Virus record (IMG/VR): IMGVR_UViG_3300009183_008543 | Span: 1-64,000 of that record | Direction: 5' to 3' (one strand) | DNA: 64,000 nt | Origin: a virus | Part shown: piece after piece, positions 25,064-33,630 of the stretch | Numbering within the stretch: the stretch's first letter is position 1 | Layout of the letters: every line of letters starts with the position of its first letter | Program-made: the position numbers and the translations under genes | Notes under the pieces: model-generated | What the model was told of the DNA's origin: nothing | Database searches by the model: none | What the model saw: only the letters and a program-made list of their open reading frames with translations

Positions 25064-25994
25064 TAATTGTTTCCCTCATATAAAACAAAAACTTCTCTTT
25101 CAATTGTCTAACTCTTTCTTTAGTAATTCCAAGCCTTCCGCTTATTTCTTCTAAATTTTTTCTTTTCCTTCCATTTAAGCCGTAATATTCTTCAACAATT
25201 TTAATTTGTCTTCTTACATCTTTATGCTGAAATCTAAATTTGACTAAACGAATAATCTTATTGATATAAAGTGCATTTTCTTTTTGATGTAATTCTAATT
25301 CAAAATCTTCATTAGAAGCAGCAGCATCTTCACAAATTTCATCGGATGTAAAATAATTTTCTATTGTATAAACCACTGGTTCTGCTTTCATTTTTTTTAG
25401 CTTAATTCCACGAAAAAAATTGTTTTTTATAACCCAAATACAATATGTTGAAAATTTATTTCCAAGTGTATAATTGAAATAATCTACACTTTTTATCACA
25501 TCAAGAAAAGCATCAGATAGTGAAAATTCAGAATTACATTTATGTATTTTATTGTAGGTGTTTGTGTTACTTTTAAAATCATTCGTCAAAATGTAAGATG
25601 CTAATCGAAAATTAGAATTAGCTATTTGATTTCGAATATTCAAATAGTTTTGTAGCATTCTTTCAATTTCTCGCACTATTTTTATAGTTGGCTTTTGCTC
25701 ACCAATAAAATCAATTAGCTTCTTGCATTGATATTTGTAATAATTCATTTTTTTGAAAAGATGATATTCTTGCTCTTTGGTAAGCAATGGCTCTTCATAG
25801 AAAGGTCGCATTTCTATGGTTTTGTTTTCTTTTCTTAAATTATCTGCCTTGATTTTTTCTTTTTCAAAAATATCTTTATTTGGGATTTCTCCCAATATAT
25901 GATTTATTTTTTCTTTATTGTCAAAGTCTGGATGGTAAAAAACCTTTATATTCAAATTAAGCAACGATTCTACTCTTTTTGAAATCTTTCCCAT
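25035..25994 (-). CDS. Sigma-70 family RNA polymerase factor
   Basis: Region 1.2 (LLTKEQEYHLFKKMNYYKYQ near 70-90), region 2 (NSNFRLASYI; SDAFLDVIKSVDYFNYTLGN; KFSTYCIWVIKNNFFRGI) and region 4 helix-turn-helix (NLEEISGRLGITKERVRQLK near 285-305) are all visible in order. The region 1.2 HLFKKMNY block resembles sigma factors of planctomycetes, hinting at the host. Region 3 appears shortened. Likely redirects host polymerase; coupled to the gene downstream. Shine-Dalgarno AAGGG. Confidence 0.85.
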   Translation of the reverse strand: MGKISKRVESLLNLNIKVFYHPDFDNKEKINHILGEIPNKDIFEKEKIKADNLRKENKTIEMRPFYEEPLLTKEQEYHLFKKMNYYKYQCKKLIDFIGEQKPTIKIVREIERMLQNYLNIRNQIANSNFRLASYILTNDFKSNTNTYNKIHKCNSEFSLSDAFLDVIKSVDYFNYTLGNKFSTYCIWVIKNNFFRGIKLKKMKAEPVVYTIENYFTSDEICEDAAASNEDFELELHQKENALYINKIIRLVKFRFQHKDVRRQIKIVEEYYGLNGRKRKNLEEISGRLGITKERVRQLKEKFLFYMRETINDNGKEYVV

Positions 25995-26066
25995 AACTTT
26001 ATATTCCCTTTATAAAAAAGTCATAGGTATAGTTTATTTTATAAAATAAACTATTGCAAGAAGATT

Positions 26067-26408
26067 TTACTCATATAAATCTTTTCCATCTAATTTATTT
26101 ATTATTTTCTTACGAACTAGATCTGTTGCTGTTTCTAAAATTTTTATAGATAGGGCTGGTGGAATATGAAAGCAATCTACAAATATGCCTTTATTAGTTG
26201 CTTTTACCAGTATGACAGAATTGAGTTCTCTATTATTTATCTCATGGACTATTTGATCCATTGTCGCTAATTCGAGATATTCTTTAAGATTTTTAGATTT
26301 GTCTGATTTTAATATCTGTATTTCAATCACTAATGTTGAAATACAGAGATATGAGATTGATATCAATAAAAGGAAAAGACATACAGTTAAAAAAAATATC
26401 GCATTCAC
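26067..26408 (-). CDS. Small membrane-anchored protein
   Basis: A GTG start two bases past the preceding stop codon, behind GAGGTGAAT, gives 113 residues beginning with a transmembrane helix (IFFLTVCLFLLLISISYLCI). The cytoplasmic or external remainder contains ATMDQIVHEINNRE and SVILVKATNKG. A longer frame from 26438 would overlap the neighbour by 28 bases and is less likely. Function unknown. Confidence 0.5.
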   Translation of the reverse strand: MNAIFFLTVCLFLLLISISYLCISTLVIEIQILKSDKSKNLKEYLELATMDQIVHEINNRELNSVILVKATNKGIFVDCFHIPPALSIKILETATDLVRKKIINKLDGKDLYE

Positions 26409-26410
26409 AT

Positions 26411-26827
26411 TCACCTCGATGACCAAAAAACCCCACATTCCTTGTATTTTGATATGTCTCGCAAATAAATATAAGCTTCTGCTGTTTTGCGATGTAAAAC
26501 TTGGAATGTTTTATTATGTACTGGTAGCTGGAACAAATTTATTTCTTCTAAATTAATTAATTCCCTAGAATACATTTCATATGCCACACCCTCAATTTTA
26601 TCTAGTTTATCTATGCATTCATCATTGACTTCATATAGTTCTCCATAAATTTTTCTCCCTGATGCAATTTCGGGCTTGGCATGTATTAATCCCGGAAAAC
26701 CAGATAGATCAAATAATGCATAATTATCAGTAGTTCTAGCCACACCAATATATCTTTGGTCTGACAAAGCACCTTCTCTAGAATGTCCGCCCTTCAATGT
26801 TCCATAAACAAAAATCAAATGGCTCAT
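26411..26827 (-). CDS. Gamma-glutamylcyclotransferase-like (AIG2/GGACT) protein
   Basis: 139-residue-class protein with the family fingerprint VYGTLKGGHSREG near the N-terminus (substrate-binding YGTL), a FPGLIHAKPEIASGRKIYGE block, and LDKIEGV carrying the catalytic Glu of the BtrG/GGACT fold. These enzymes release gamma-glutamyl groups as cyclised products. An amidoligase is encoded at 45861-46847, and the two activities are known to co-occur. Shine-Dalgarno AAGGATATATCGAT. Confidence 0.8.
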   Translation of the reverse strand: MSHLIFVYGTLKGGHSREGALSDQRYIGVARTTDNYALFDLSGFPGLIHAKPEIASGRKIYGELYEVNDECIDKLDKIEGVAYEMYSRELINLEEINLFQLPVHNKTFQVLHRKTAEAYIYLRDISKYKECGVFWSSR

Positions 26828-26839
26828 ATCGATATATCC

Positions 26840-27367
26840 TTATAATTCAGATTCTGTCTTTATCAATTCCACCTTGTAATCATACAACGAAATACAAAAG
26901 TTTATCAGAAAATCATGATAAAATTCTTTTTTTACCACTTCTCTATCCCTAAACCATCTAACATGTATACGAAATGCCTTTTCCCAAAATAATTCAGAAG
27001 CACAAACGACAGAACAATCATATATTTGCTTCGAATCAAATAGACGAGCGACTTTAGCCCTATGCTCAATGTTCTCCAATGAAGCAATTAAATCTTTAGA
27101 TTGTTTTGATGATTTTGAAAAACATTGAATTTCACAGTCTTTCTTCAATGATATTCCTGCAGACAAAGGATTTGAAACATACAAAGTATGACTTTCTCTG
27201 CGACCATTCAATATCGCTACAATATCGCCCTTTATAAACTCATGATTAGTCAAATCCAATGGTTCTGAAGAGACAACTATAGTCTTAATTCCATCTTGAT
27301 CAAGAATTTTTACTGTTTCAGAAAAATCTTGAAAATTTTTAGAATCATAATCAATGTAAGCATTCAT
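26840..27367 (-). CDS. Hypothetical protein, 175 residues
   Basis: Alpha/beta protein with FIKGDIVAILNGRRESHTLYV, otherwise without recognised motif. No clear Shine-Dalgarno. Twelve bases before the cyclotransferase gene and following ClpX in the same direction, so probably part of that unit. Confidence 0.45.
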   Translation of the reverse strand: MNAYIDYDSKNFQDFSETVKILDQDGIKTIVVSSEPLDLTNHEFIKGDIVAILNGRRESHTLYVSNPLSAGISLKKDCEIQCFSKSSKQSKDLIASLENIEHRAKVARLFDSKQIYDCSVVCASELFWEKAFRIHVRWFRDREVVKKEFYHDFLINFCISLYDYKVELIKTESEL

Positions 27368-27390
27368 CGTGCGTTAATATCTCGATTAAT

Positions 27391-28656
27391 TTAGAATGTT
27401 TTTTCAACAAGTGCTTGATCCACAACCATTTTTCTTTCAAGATTCGTAATATCAAACATAATATCATTCATAACCGCCTCTACAACAGTGCGTAATCCTC
27501 TTGCACCAGTCTTTTTATCTAAAGCTATCTTTGCCATAGTCTTTATGGCTTCTTCTGTGAATTGAAGGTCTACCTCATCGTAGTAAAACAACTTTTGATA
27601 CTGCCGAAGTAAAGCATTTTTTGGCTCCATCAGAATCCGAATCAGATCATCTTCGTTCATTGGATGAATAGGGGCTTGAACAGGTAATCTTCCTACAAAT
27701 TCTGGTATCATGCCAAATTCAATAATATCTTCATTAGTTATATTATTGATAATATCAATCTCGCTAAATTCTTTCTTATCTAATGAAGAAAATCCAATTT
27801 TACTTTTGCCAAGTCTTCTGGAAACTATATCATTAATTCCAGAAAATGTACCTCCGCAAATGAAAAGTATATTTGTCGTATCCACTCTTAAAAAAGATTG
27901 TTCTGGATGCTTTCTACCTCCTTGTGGCGGAACATTGCAAACACTTCCTTCAATGATTTTAAGCAATGATTGCTGAACGCCTTCACCACTAACATCTCTG
28001 GTTATAGACATATTCTTTGATGTTTTTGCAATTTTATCAATTTCATCTATGTAGATAATTCCAACTTGTGCTTTTTCTATATCGTAATTTGTTTCTCGAA
28101 GTAATTTTACAATTAGGTTTTCGACATCTTCGCCTACATAGCCAGCTTGTGTAAGTACAGTTGCATCACCAATTGCAAAAGGAACTTGTAAAAAATCAGC
28201 CAAACTTTTCGCCAATAAGGTTTTCCCACAACCAGTAGGACCAATCATCATAATGTTCGATTTTTCAATCTCAACATCTTGTAATGATTTTGGTAGTTTT
28301 AATACTCCAGAATAATCATTGATTCTCTTGTAATGATTGCTAACAGCAACGGCTAATTTTTTCTTGGCAGATTCTTGACCAACAACATGCTTGTCCAGAT
28401 GACTCACTACATCTTTTGGATCTATGGTAAATTTTCGAACATTAGTTGGTATTATTGACGACTTTTTTTTGGGAAATTCTTTTGATTGTAAAGAAGAATG
28501 AATCAACCCAACACAATTTGAGCAAATATAACTTTTTGATCCAACTTTTTTCCCATTTCTAATTTTAGATAAGGGAGAACTCTCCAACAATGTTGATCCA
28601 TTTGCTGCTGTTTTTTCACAAAACTCACACCAGAAACTATTCTTAATTTTTGACAT
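27391..28656 (-). CDS. clpX: ClpX-type AAA+ unfoldase
   Basis: 421 residues, the usual ClpX length. N-terminal zinc-binding domain with C10/C13 and C45/C48, then Walker A GPTGCGKT near 138, Walker B IIYIDEIDK near 199, pore-loop GYVGED, sensor and arginine-finger regions. An IGF loop (KIGFSS near 286) is kept; in cellular ClpX it docks on ClpP. No clpP is in this window, so it could work with host ClpP or alone. Start behind AAGGAGTGCAAA; the longer frame is rejected. Confidence 0.92.
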   Translation of the reverse strand: MSKIKNSFWCEFCEKTAANGSTLLESSPLSKIRNGKKVGSKSYICSNCVGLIHSSLQSKEFPKKKSSIIPTNVRKFTIDPKDVVSHLDKHVVGQESAKKKLAVAVSNHYKRINDYSGVLKLPKSLQDVEIEKSNIMMIGPTGCGKTLLAKSLADFLQVPFAIGDATVLTQAGYVGEDVENLIVKLLRETNYDIEKAQVGIIYIDEIDKIAKTSKNMSITRDVSGEGVQQSLLKIIEGSVCNVPPQGGRKHPEQSFLRVDTTNILFICGGTFSGINDIVSRRLGKSKIGFSSLDKKEFSEIDIINNITNEDIIEFGMIPEFVGRLPVQAPIHPMNEDDLIRILMEPKNALLRQYQKLFYYDEVDLQFTEEAIKTMAKIALDKKTGARGLRTVVEAVMNDIMFDITNLERKMVVDQALVEKTF

Positions 28657-28715
28657 TTTGCACTCCTTGTAATGTCGCTGAAACAATTTAACACAAGATG
28701 TGCAATAAAACAATA

Positions 28716-29477
28716 TTACAATCTCTGGTTTAGCTTATAAAAATATCTTTTTTCAATAATTTCATGATTATGATCATAAGATTTTCTGCAGTCATGTGTT
28801 TTTGCTACTTCCTTAATTGTTTTGTTTTCATGATGAATGACAAGACCAAGATGCAAAGAAAAAATATTTTTCTTTGCATCCAATAATCTCATGCTAAAAT
28901 CGCTATCTTCGCAATAAGCAAAATAAAGATATTTTTCATCAAACAAGCCAAATTCATCATAAATTTTTCTTGGAATACAAAAACACCAGCCGGGAATATA
29001 ATCTATTTCTGATCCAAAAGAAAATTTAACTCCTTTTCCTTTTGAATTTAAAATTCCGCCTAAATATCCAACTTGAGAAAAATTATGTTGCTGAATATGA
29101 GCGATCATCGCCTTATCCCAATCTGGAAGGACTTCTGTGTCGCTGTTAAGAAGGATTATGTATGGATTGGCAGATATCTTAGCCAAAGCATTATTTGGCT
29201 TAATGAAGCCTTCATTTATTTCACTTCGAACACAAATAATATCATTCTGATTTGATATCCATTCTTGAGTTTCTTTGTCAGAAGCATTATCCCAAATGTA
29301 AATTTGATATTTTTTTGTATTTTTTCTTATAGAATCAATACATTTTTTTAAATATTCAATTTGATTATGAACAACAATTAATATGTCTTTTTCTGCGGGT
29401 TCATATTTATTTGCACAAAGCAATTCTTGAAGAATTTGATCGTGGTATCCAGATATTCTATATGTTACATCACTCAT
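28716..29477 (-). CDS. GT2 family glycosyltransferase
   Basis: GT-A fold with ILIVVHNQIEYLKKCIDSI, IYIWDNAS, a nucleotide-sugar block ending in ILLNSDTEVLPDWDK (SDTE as the DxD-type metal site) and an acceptor-side FAYCEDSDFSMRLL where ED is the presumed base. Start is set at ATG 29477 because the longer frame's first codons coincide with a terminator hairpin. There is no Shine-Dalgarno, and TATAAT lies five to seven bases before the ATG, suggesting a leaderless transcript. Confidence 0.82.
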   Translation of the reverse strand: MSDVTYRISGYHDQILQELLCANKYEPAEKDILIVVHNQIEYLKKCIDSIRKNTKKYQIYIWDNASDKETQEWISNQNDIICVRSEINEGFIKPNNALAKISANPYIILLNSDTEVLPDWDKAMIAHIQQHNFSQVGYLGGILNSKGKGVKFSFGSEIDYIPGWCFCIPRKIYDEFGLFDEKYLYFAYCEDSDFSMRLLDAKKNIFSLHLGLVIHHENKTIKEVAKTHDCRKSYDHNHEIIEKRYFYKLNQRL

Positions 29478-29490
29478 TGTTAAATTATAC

Positions 29491-29518
29491 AAAAAAAGCG
29501 TGGATGATTCCACGCTTT
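29491..29518 (-). terminator. Rho-independent terminator
   Basis: Perfect ten-base arms AAAGCGTGGA (29495-29504) and TCCACGCTTT (29509-29518) with a four-base loop, followed on the minus strand by seven T. It lies directly after the stop of the 29522-29839 gene. Confidence 0.85.
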
Positions 29519-29521
29519 AAT

Positions 29522-29839
29522 TTAACATTGACAATTTTTTAAAACATCAATCAATTGTTGCAACCTATCAATACCACCAACTTTTGTTGCAAATGATTTA
29601 AGCTCAATAAGAATATGAGTGCAATTTGCTAAATCACTAACACTATTTCCATCTGTGCCTTTTTTGGCGAGTTCTTTATTTCTTATGGCATAGATGTTGA
29701 CTTTAGATACATCAACACCTTGTTCTGAAATTTTTTCCTCGACAATTTTTTTCCAACCCTTGGGAGGCTGATCTTTAATCGCACCGATTTCATATAGAGT
29801 ATTTCTAACAAATTGCGTCACATTTGTGACACTATTCAT
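29522..29839 (-). CDS. Small H1-like DNA-associated protein candidate
   Basis: 105 residues. VTQFVRNTLYEIGAIKDQPPKGWKK-type N-terminus, a VSKVNIYAIRNKE turn, and a C-terminal LIELKSFATKVGGIDRLQQL; this layout resembles small proteins abundant in planctomycetes that are thought to bind DNA. Start behind AGAGGTCATC; terminator follows. Together with the HARE-HTH-like gene upstream (15 bases away) it forms a two-gene unit. Assignment tentative. Confidence 0.5.
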   Translation of the reverse strand: MNSVTNVTQFVRNTLYEIGAIKDQPPKGWKKIVEEKISEQGVDVSKVNIYAIRNKELAKKGTDGNSVSDLANCTHILIELKSFATKVGGIDRLQQLIDVLKNCQC

Positions 29840-29853
29840 GATGACCTCTATTG

Positions 29854-30333
29854 TTATGCACAGAATTTCATAGTTCCATCAACCTTTTCCTGTCGCAATA
29901 CCTTATTACGAACATGAATATTTAAAGATTGATATACATTATTGGCAAAATTCTTTGCACTGCTCTTATATCCATGCTTAAGTGCAAGATCAGCAACTTC
30001 AGCATAGGTCAAAGGATGTTTTGATTCACTAACAATTTTTTGAACTAATGCTGGCAAACTACTTGGTTTGTCAATAGAAGAACTAGAAGCTATTACATCC
30101 TTTACACGACTAGGCTTTCGTTTTGTTGAATTCTTTTTTGCTGTGGATTTGCTTCGATTCGAATAATTCTTTTCTGGTTTAGCCACAGTCTCTTCAACAT
30201 CAATACCTTTAAATAACATATTGATTTTCTGTTCATATGGAAGAATAGCTTCCATTTTTTCAATCAAATCACCAAGCATCTTGTGCTGGTTCTTGTAAGC
30301 ATTTAGCTTTTCTTGCAAAATATTAGAACTCAT
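29854..30333 (-). CDS. HARE-HTH/winged-helix-like protein
   Basis: 159 residues: a coiled N-terminus (residues 1-45), a basic Lys/Ser/Arg-rich linker (about 60-95, histone-tail-like), and a C-terminal winged-helix-like domain LPALVQKIVSESKHPLTYAE and GYKSSAKNFANNVYQSLN. The order matches HARE-HTH type DNA-binding modules. Start at 30333 behind TGGAGATTGTGGTC; the upstream ATG at 30348 overlaps the Shine-Dalgarno and is rejected. Confidence 0.6.
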   Translation of the reverse strand: MSSNILQEKLNAYKNQHKMLGDLIEKMEAILPYEQKINMLFKGIDVEETVAKPEKNYSNRSKSTAKKNSTKRKPSRVKDVIASSSSIDKPSSLPALVQKIVSESKHPLTYAEVADLALKHGYKSSAKNFANNVYQSLNIHVRNKVLRQEKVDGTMKFCA

Positions 30334-30530
30334 GACCACAATCTCCAAATGTCATTTGTTTTTTGTATTTGTAGGATTAATGACCAAATCCATACAAATC
30401 TATAATAACCACAGTTTAATCTTAACACTTTAGATAAGATCGTAAAGTTAAAGTGATAAATTTTTTTCAAAATATATAAAAATACAATATACACACTAAA
30501 TTATAAGTACTGACTAACAAAGGAATTAAA

Positions 30531-30713
30531 ATGCTAGTACTATCAAGAAAAAAAGATGAAAAAATTATTTTAAAGCATCCAGATATGCCAGACATTAAAA
30601 TCACTATAGTAAGAATTGATAATAGAAATAAAGTTAGAATAGGTATTGAAGCAGACAAAGAGATCACTGTTATTCGTAGCGAACTTGAAGTCACTACATG
30701 TAACAACGATTAG
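30531..30713 (+). CDS. csrA: CsrA-type carbon-storage/translation regulator, copy 1
   Basis: 60 residues beginning MLVLSRKKDEKIIL, followed by KITIVRIDNRNKVRIGIEADKEITVIRSE: the whole five-strand CsrA pattern, with the RNA-binding LSRK at the N-terminus and the VIRSE element at the end. CsrA dimers bind GGA motifs in mRNA leaders and alter translation. Shine-Dalgarno AAAGGAATTAAA. Overlaps the convergent zinc-ribbon gene by 20 bases. One of two copies here. Confidence 0.92.
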   Translation: MLVLSRKKDEKIILKHPDMPDIKITIVRIDNRNKVRIGIEADKEITVIRSELEVTTCNND

Positions 30714-30990
30714 GAACCTTGGTTTCACGAAGATATACAATAAATTCATCGTGATTTAAACTGTCAATATTTATCTTTTGGTCAATAATTAAAGATTCTT
30801 GATCTGATAATTTTAATTTATTTTTTATCTGTTCAAATGTATAGTTCTTTTTTCTGACTATCCAAGCTGCTGCTAGTAACCTCGACTGTGCAGATGAATC
30901 GAAAAGCACATTACAATAAGTACAAATACATATTCCATCTTGAAGAGGTTTAGGTAACGAGTTACCACAATTCGGACAGGCATATATCAT
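30694..30990 (-). CDS. Zinc-ribbon protein
   Basis: 98 residues with N-terminal CPNCGNSLPKPLQDGICICTYCNVLF, a four-Cys zinc ribbon of the kind found in DNA- or RNA-polymerase-associated proteins, followed by helices. The longer frame from 31071 is rejected because it runs through the terminator hairpin at 31013-31044. CATAAATA lies five bases before this ATG and there is no Shine-Dalgarno, so a leaderless message is proposed; an ATG at 30996 is the alternative. Confidence 0.65.
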   Translation of the reverse strand: MIYACPNCGNSLPKPLQDGICICTYCNVLFDSSAQSRLLAAAWIVRKKNYTFEQIKNKLKLSDQESLIIDQKINIDSLNHDEFIVYLRETKVPNRCYM

Positions 30991-30995
30991 TACCA

Positions 30996-31003
30996 TATTT
31001 ATG
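30996..31003 (-). promoter_or_regulatory. T4-late-like promoter box CATAAATA
   Basis: CATAAATA on the minus strand, five bases before the ATG of the zinc-ribbon gene and just past a terminator. Same box and spacing as upstream of the 36354-36965 gene. Confidence 0.5.
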
Positions 31004-31012
31004 CATATCAAT

Positions 31013-31044
31013 AAAAAAACCCCACCATATAGTGGGGTTTTTTT
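31013..31044. terminator. Bidirectional terminator
   Basis: Stem CCCCAC (31020-31025) / GTGGGG (31032-31037) flanked by seven A on the left and seven T on the right, so it can work on either strand. It closes the ParB-like gene on the minus strand. Confidence 0.85.
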
Positions 31045-31055
31045 ATTTTGACACT

Positions 31056-32285
31056 TTAACTGGGAAAACACTTCTTCAAAATCTTAGAACAATCTTCATC
31101 TCCGTCATGAATTCCCTTGATAATCTTGACAATTGTCTTTAAAACATCTGTTTTTTCAATCTTTTCTGGTAATGAAAACATTGGCTCTGATTCAAGACAA
31201 GCACAATCATTTCTTTGCACCCTTGTCAAATAATCAAGATAATTATTCTTGATTTTATTTTGAGTCAAAGATTTTGGCTTCGAAACTTCAGAACTTCTAT
31301 TTGAATTGCCAGAAGATTTAATTGCAGCGACCACATCTTTGCCCTTGGTTGATTTGCGATTCTCTTTCTGACGAGTAACAGCATCAGCAACTTTGGCACT
31401 AGCTTTTTCAAAAGTGTGTTCTGCTTCAAAAATTTCTTCATCACTACCTTGAACAGTAGCAACTTTTACTTCTACCAAAGCAATTTCTTTTTCCCGATTC
31501 GCCCTTTCAATCCTTCTTTCATCACGCTCGCTACGAACCTTATTCTTTTCTTCGCTTATGGCATTAGCTTTTTCACGAATTTCACTTCTTTCTTCAACAC
31601 TATCAATGCTAGACAACTTAATGGCAGCAAGAAGATTGATCCTTCCTTCAAACAAATCATTTAAAGTTGCGGGATCAAGTTTCTTTACAAGTTCTTCGGT
31701 ATCTTTCAACCAAGACTTATTCTTTTGAAGAATAGCAAGGATTTTGTCATCTGGAGCTTTATACTTTCGCAATTCCATCAACAAGGCAATATCATGACCT
31801 TCGTTGAAGTTTTTGCGACAAGCGTTTTCGCTATAACTGTAAGACAAAGCCTCAAAATCATCTTCGGTACGATAAATTTGACATGGAATAGAAGCGTAAA
31901 CTTGACTTGCCTGTTTCCAAGCATATTCCTTATTGCCTTTTTTATCTTCAATGATTTGAGAACAATCTTTCACAACAATATTGTTTTCCATCAAATAGGA
32001 TACAGCCCTATATCTTCTTTCGCCACCAACGAGTTGGATCTTGCCTTCTTCTTGCATCCACCTGCAAATTATAGGAACCATCAACCCTTTATCTTTAATA
32101 TCTTCACGAAGAACTTCTGATAGTTCACTATCAATCAAATCGTTTTGACCCTGCTCGGTATATCTTCGAGGATTCTCGAATCCATATTTACCAGAGTTAC
32201 TATCATTCTCGGCAATTTCAATCAGATCAAAAGGAACAAGATACAGAGTTCCATGAAGATGCTTAATGCTGTCTGGAAGATTCAT
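31056..32285 (-). CDS. ParB/Spo0J-like nuclease-fold protein
   Basis: 409 residues. The ParB N-terminal domain is visible: YLVPFDLIEI..NPR, LREDIKDKGLMVPIICR, and the GGERRYRAVSYL box near 95-105 that binds CTP in ParB. A helical centre with FNEGHDIALLMELRKYKA follows, then a long charged coiled coil (about 215-290) and a C-terminal domain. It could partition the genome or act as a regulator. No parA is in the window. Start at 32285 behind AAGGAGTGTCAGT. Confidence 0.8.
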   Translation of the reverse strand: MNLPDSIKHLHGTLYLVPFDLIEIAENDSNSGKYGFENPRRYTEQGQNDLIDSELSEVLREDIKDKGLMVPIICRWMQEEGKIQLVGGERRYRAVSYLMENNIVVKDCSQIIEDKKGNKEYAWKQASQVYASIPCQIYRTEDDFEALSYSYSENACRKNFNEGHDIALLMELRKYKAPDDKILAILQKNKSWLKDTEELVKKLDPATLNDLFEGRINLLAAIKLSSIDSVEERSEIREKANAISEEKNKVRSERDERRIERANREKEIALVEVKVATVQGSDEEIFEAEHTFEKASAKVADAVTRQKENRKSTKGKDVVAAIKSSGNSNRSSEVSKPKSLTQNKIKNNYLDYLTRVQRNDCACLESEPMFSLPEKIEKTDVLKTIVKIIKGIHDGDEDCSKILKKCFPS

Positions 32286-32474
32286 ACTGACACTCCTTCG
32301 CATAATGGGATTGACATCCGTTTCAAAAAACCACTCAAATTACCTACAACGGCAAATTGATCTGAGCTAGAATATTCTCATTTGCCAAAGTTGTCAATAC
32401 CAACAATCTTTTTATTTTAAAATTTAAATTTTTGACAATTAATGAATTTTATGTGAGTCGTATAGATCTAACAA

Positions 32475-33419
32475 TCACTTTTTTTTGTGAGAAGAAATCT
32501 CAGAAACCCAAAATGAAAGATCTAGCTTTTCCCATTTGAAATTTGACCATGCATCTACATATGACCGCAATTTTATTGATAAATCGTGACTATTAAGCTT
32601 AGAAAACGCATTCCAATCATCAACTTCCCAAACAGGAAGACCATCATAAATTCCATTTATTGGGAGCTTCTGTATCACAGGTATTCTACCAAGTGACAAA
32701 ACCTCCCAAACTCTGTGGGTATCGTATCCTTCCCCGGCAGGGCAAATTACGAAAGCGGAAGATTTCATCGATAGCCAAAAATTACATCTACTGGAAAGTG
32801 ACAACCATTTTATCCATTTTACCTCACGCAAAGATTCGTATATTGGAATACGAATACTCGCTCGCCTCTTTGGTGTGTTCATAGCCAAATGAAAATTAGC
32901 TAAAACAGGAATAGCATCACAATTTGATATTGGTAAAATATTATTACGCAGTTCGATCAGTTCTCTCTCCTGATCCTCCGCAGTCATGCCTTTGTTGCCC
33001 CAAGGATGATCAGAAACAGATCTAAATAAAGTGTGGTAGTCAATTCCTATTGGTATAGAACCAAACTTAAATCCAAGGCAATTATTCTGTGTATAGACTG
33101 CCAGAACCTTGTCACTATCCAGCAGTCTCTGAATTGTCTCATCTGAATAGTCATATGGCATAATCTTATCATCACCATTAACTACTATCACCATAGGATT
33201 GGAAAATCTATCAAGTAGTTTTGAAAATCTGGCTACCTCATTGCCATGTACAAATACAGTATTTCCATAGAGATTATCGGCTTTCCAACCGTGTGTGACA
33301 TCATTATTTTTATATTTTGGAGGTTGATCACAGGAAAGTGCTATGCCAATGGAACTGACGATGGAGCATAGATGTTCTGTATGTTTTAAACCCACCGCCT
33401 CTTGATTATTCCGTAGCAT
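32475..33419 (-). CDS. Exostosin/GT47-like glycosyltransferase
   Basis: 314 residues, GT-B type. The C-terminal half holds SSAFVICPAGEGYDTHRVWEVL and LGRIPVIQ, the GT47-like nucleotide-sugar site; the N-terminus is an acceptor domain with NTVFVHGNEVARF. In the middle, RRASIRIPIYESLREVKWI is conserved in relatives. TATAAATA lies about 40 bases before the start. Likely adds a single sugar; donor unknown. Confidence 0.7.
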   Translation of the reverse strand: MLRNNQEAVGLKHTEHLCSIVSSIGIALSCDQPPKYKNNDVTHGWKADNLYGNTVFVHGNEVARFSKLLDRFSNPMVIVVNGDDKIMPYDYSDETIQRLLDSDKVLAVYTQNNCLGFKFGSIPIGIDYHTLFRSVSDHPWGNKGMTAEDQERELIELRNNILPISNCDAIPVLANFHLAMNTPKRRASIRIPIYESLREVKWIKWLSLSSRCNFWLSMKSSAFVICPAGEGYDTHRVWEVLSLGRIPVIQKLPINGIYDGLPVWEVDDWNAFSKLNSHDLSIKLRSYVDAWSNFKWEKLDLSFWVSEISSHKKK

Positions 33420-33432
33420 TATGTGTCCATAA

Positions 33433-33630
33433 TCACATTTTATTTGATTTATATAAATTATTTATAGCTTTTGTAATTGCATTTTCCTTTGTAGAAAAAA
33501 CAATTGCTCCACAAAAACCACAAATTAAATTCAAATCATCATCAAAAGAAAAGCTTTTGTCTCTAAGATGCTTACAGCAACTAGGACAACTTTTTTCTTT
33601 TGGTATGTGATTTTCCAGAAATGATGTCAT
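33433..33630 (-). CDS. Small zinc-ribbon protein
   Basis: 65 residues with CPSCCKHL and CGFCGAIVF, a zinc ribbon, and a short helical tail. Start at ATG 33630, behind AGGAAAG; the first 50 bases overlap the csrA gene in another frame, so both are co-translated from one message. Confidence 0.6.
   Translation of the reverse strand: MTSFLENHIPKEKSCPSCCKHLRDKSFSFDDDLNLICGFCGAIVFSTKENAITKAINNLYKSNKM
33459..33466 (-). promoter_or_regulatory. T4-late-like promoter box TATAAATA
   Basis: Exact TATAAATA on the minus strand, about 40 bases before the exostosin-like gene and inside the last codons of the zinc-ribbon gene. Confidence 0.4.

Noticed and set aside
31013-31071. N-terminal extension of the 30694-30990 zinc-ribbon gene
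   Set aside because: The extra codons are the terminator hairpin of the ParB-like gene.
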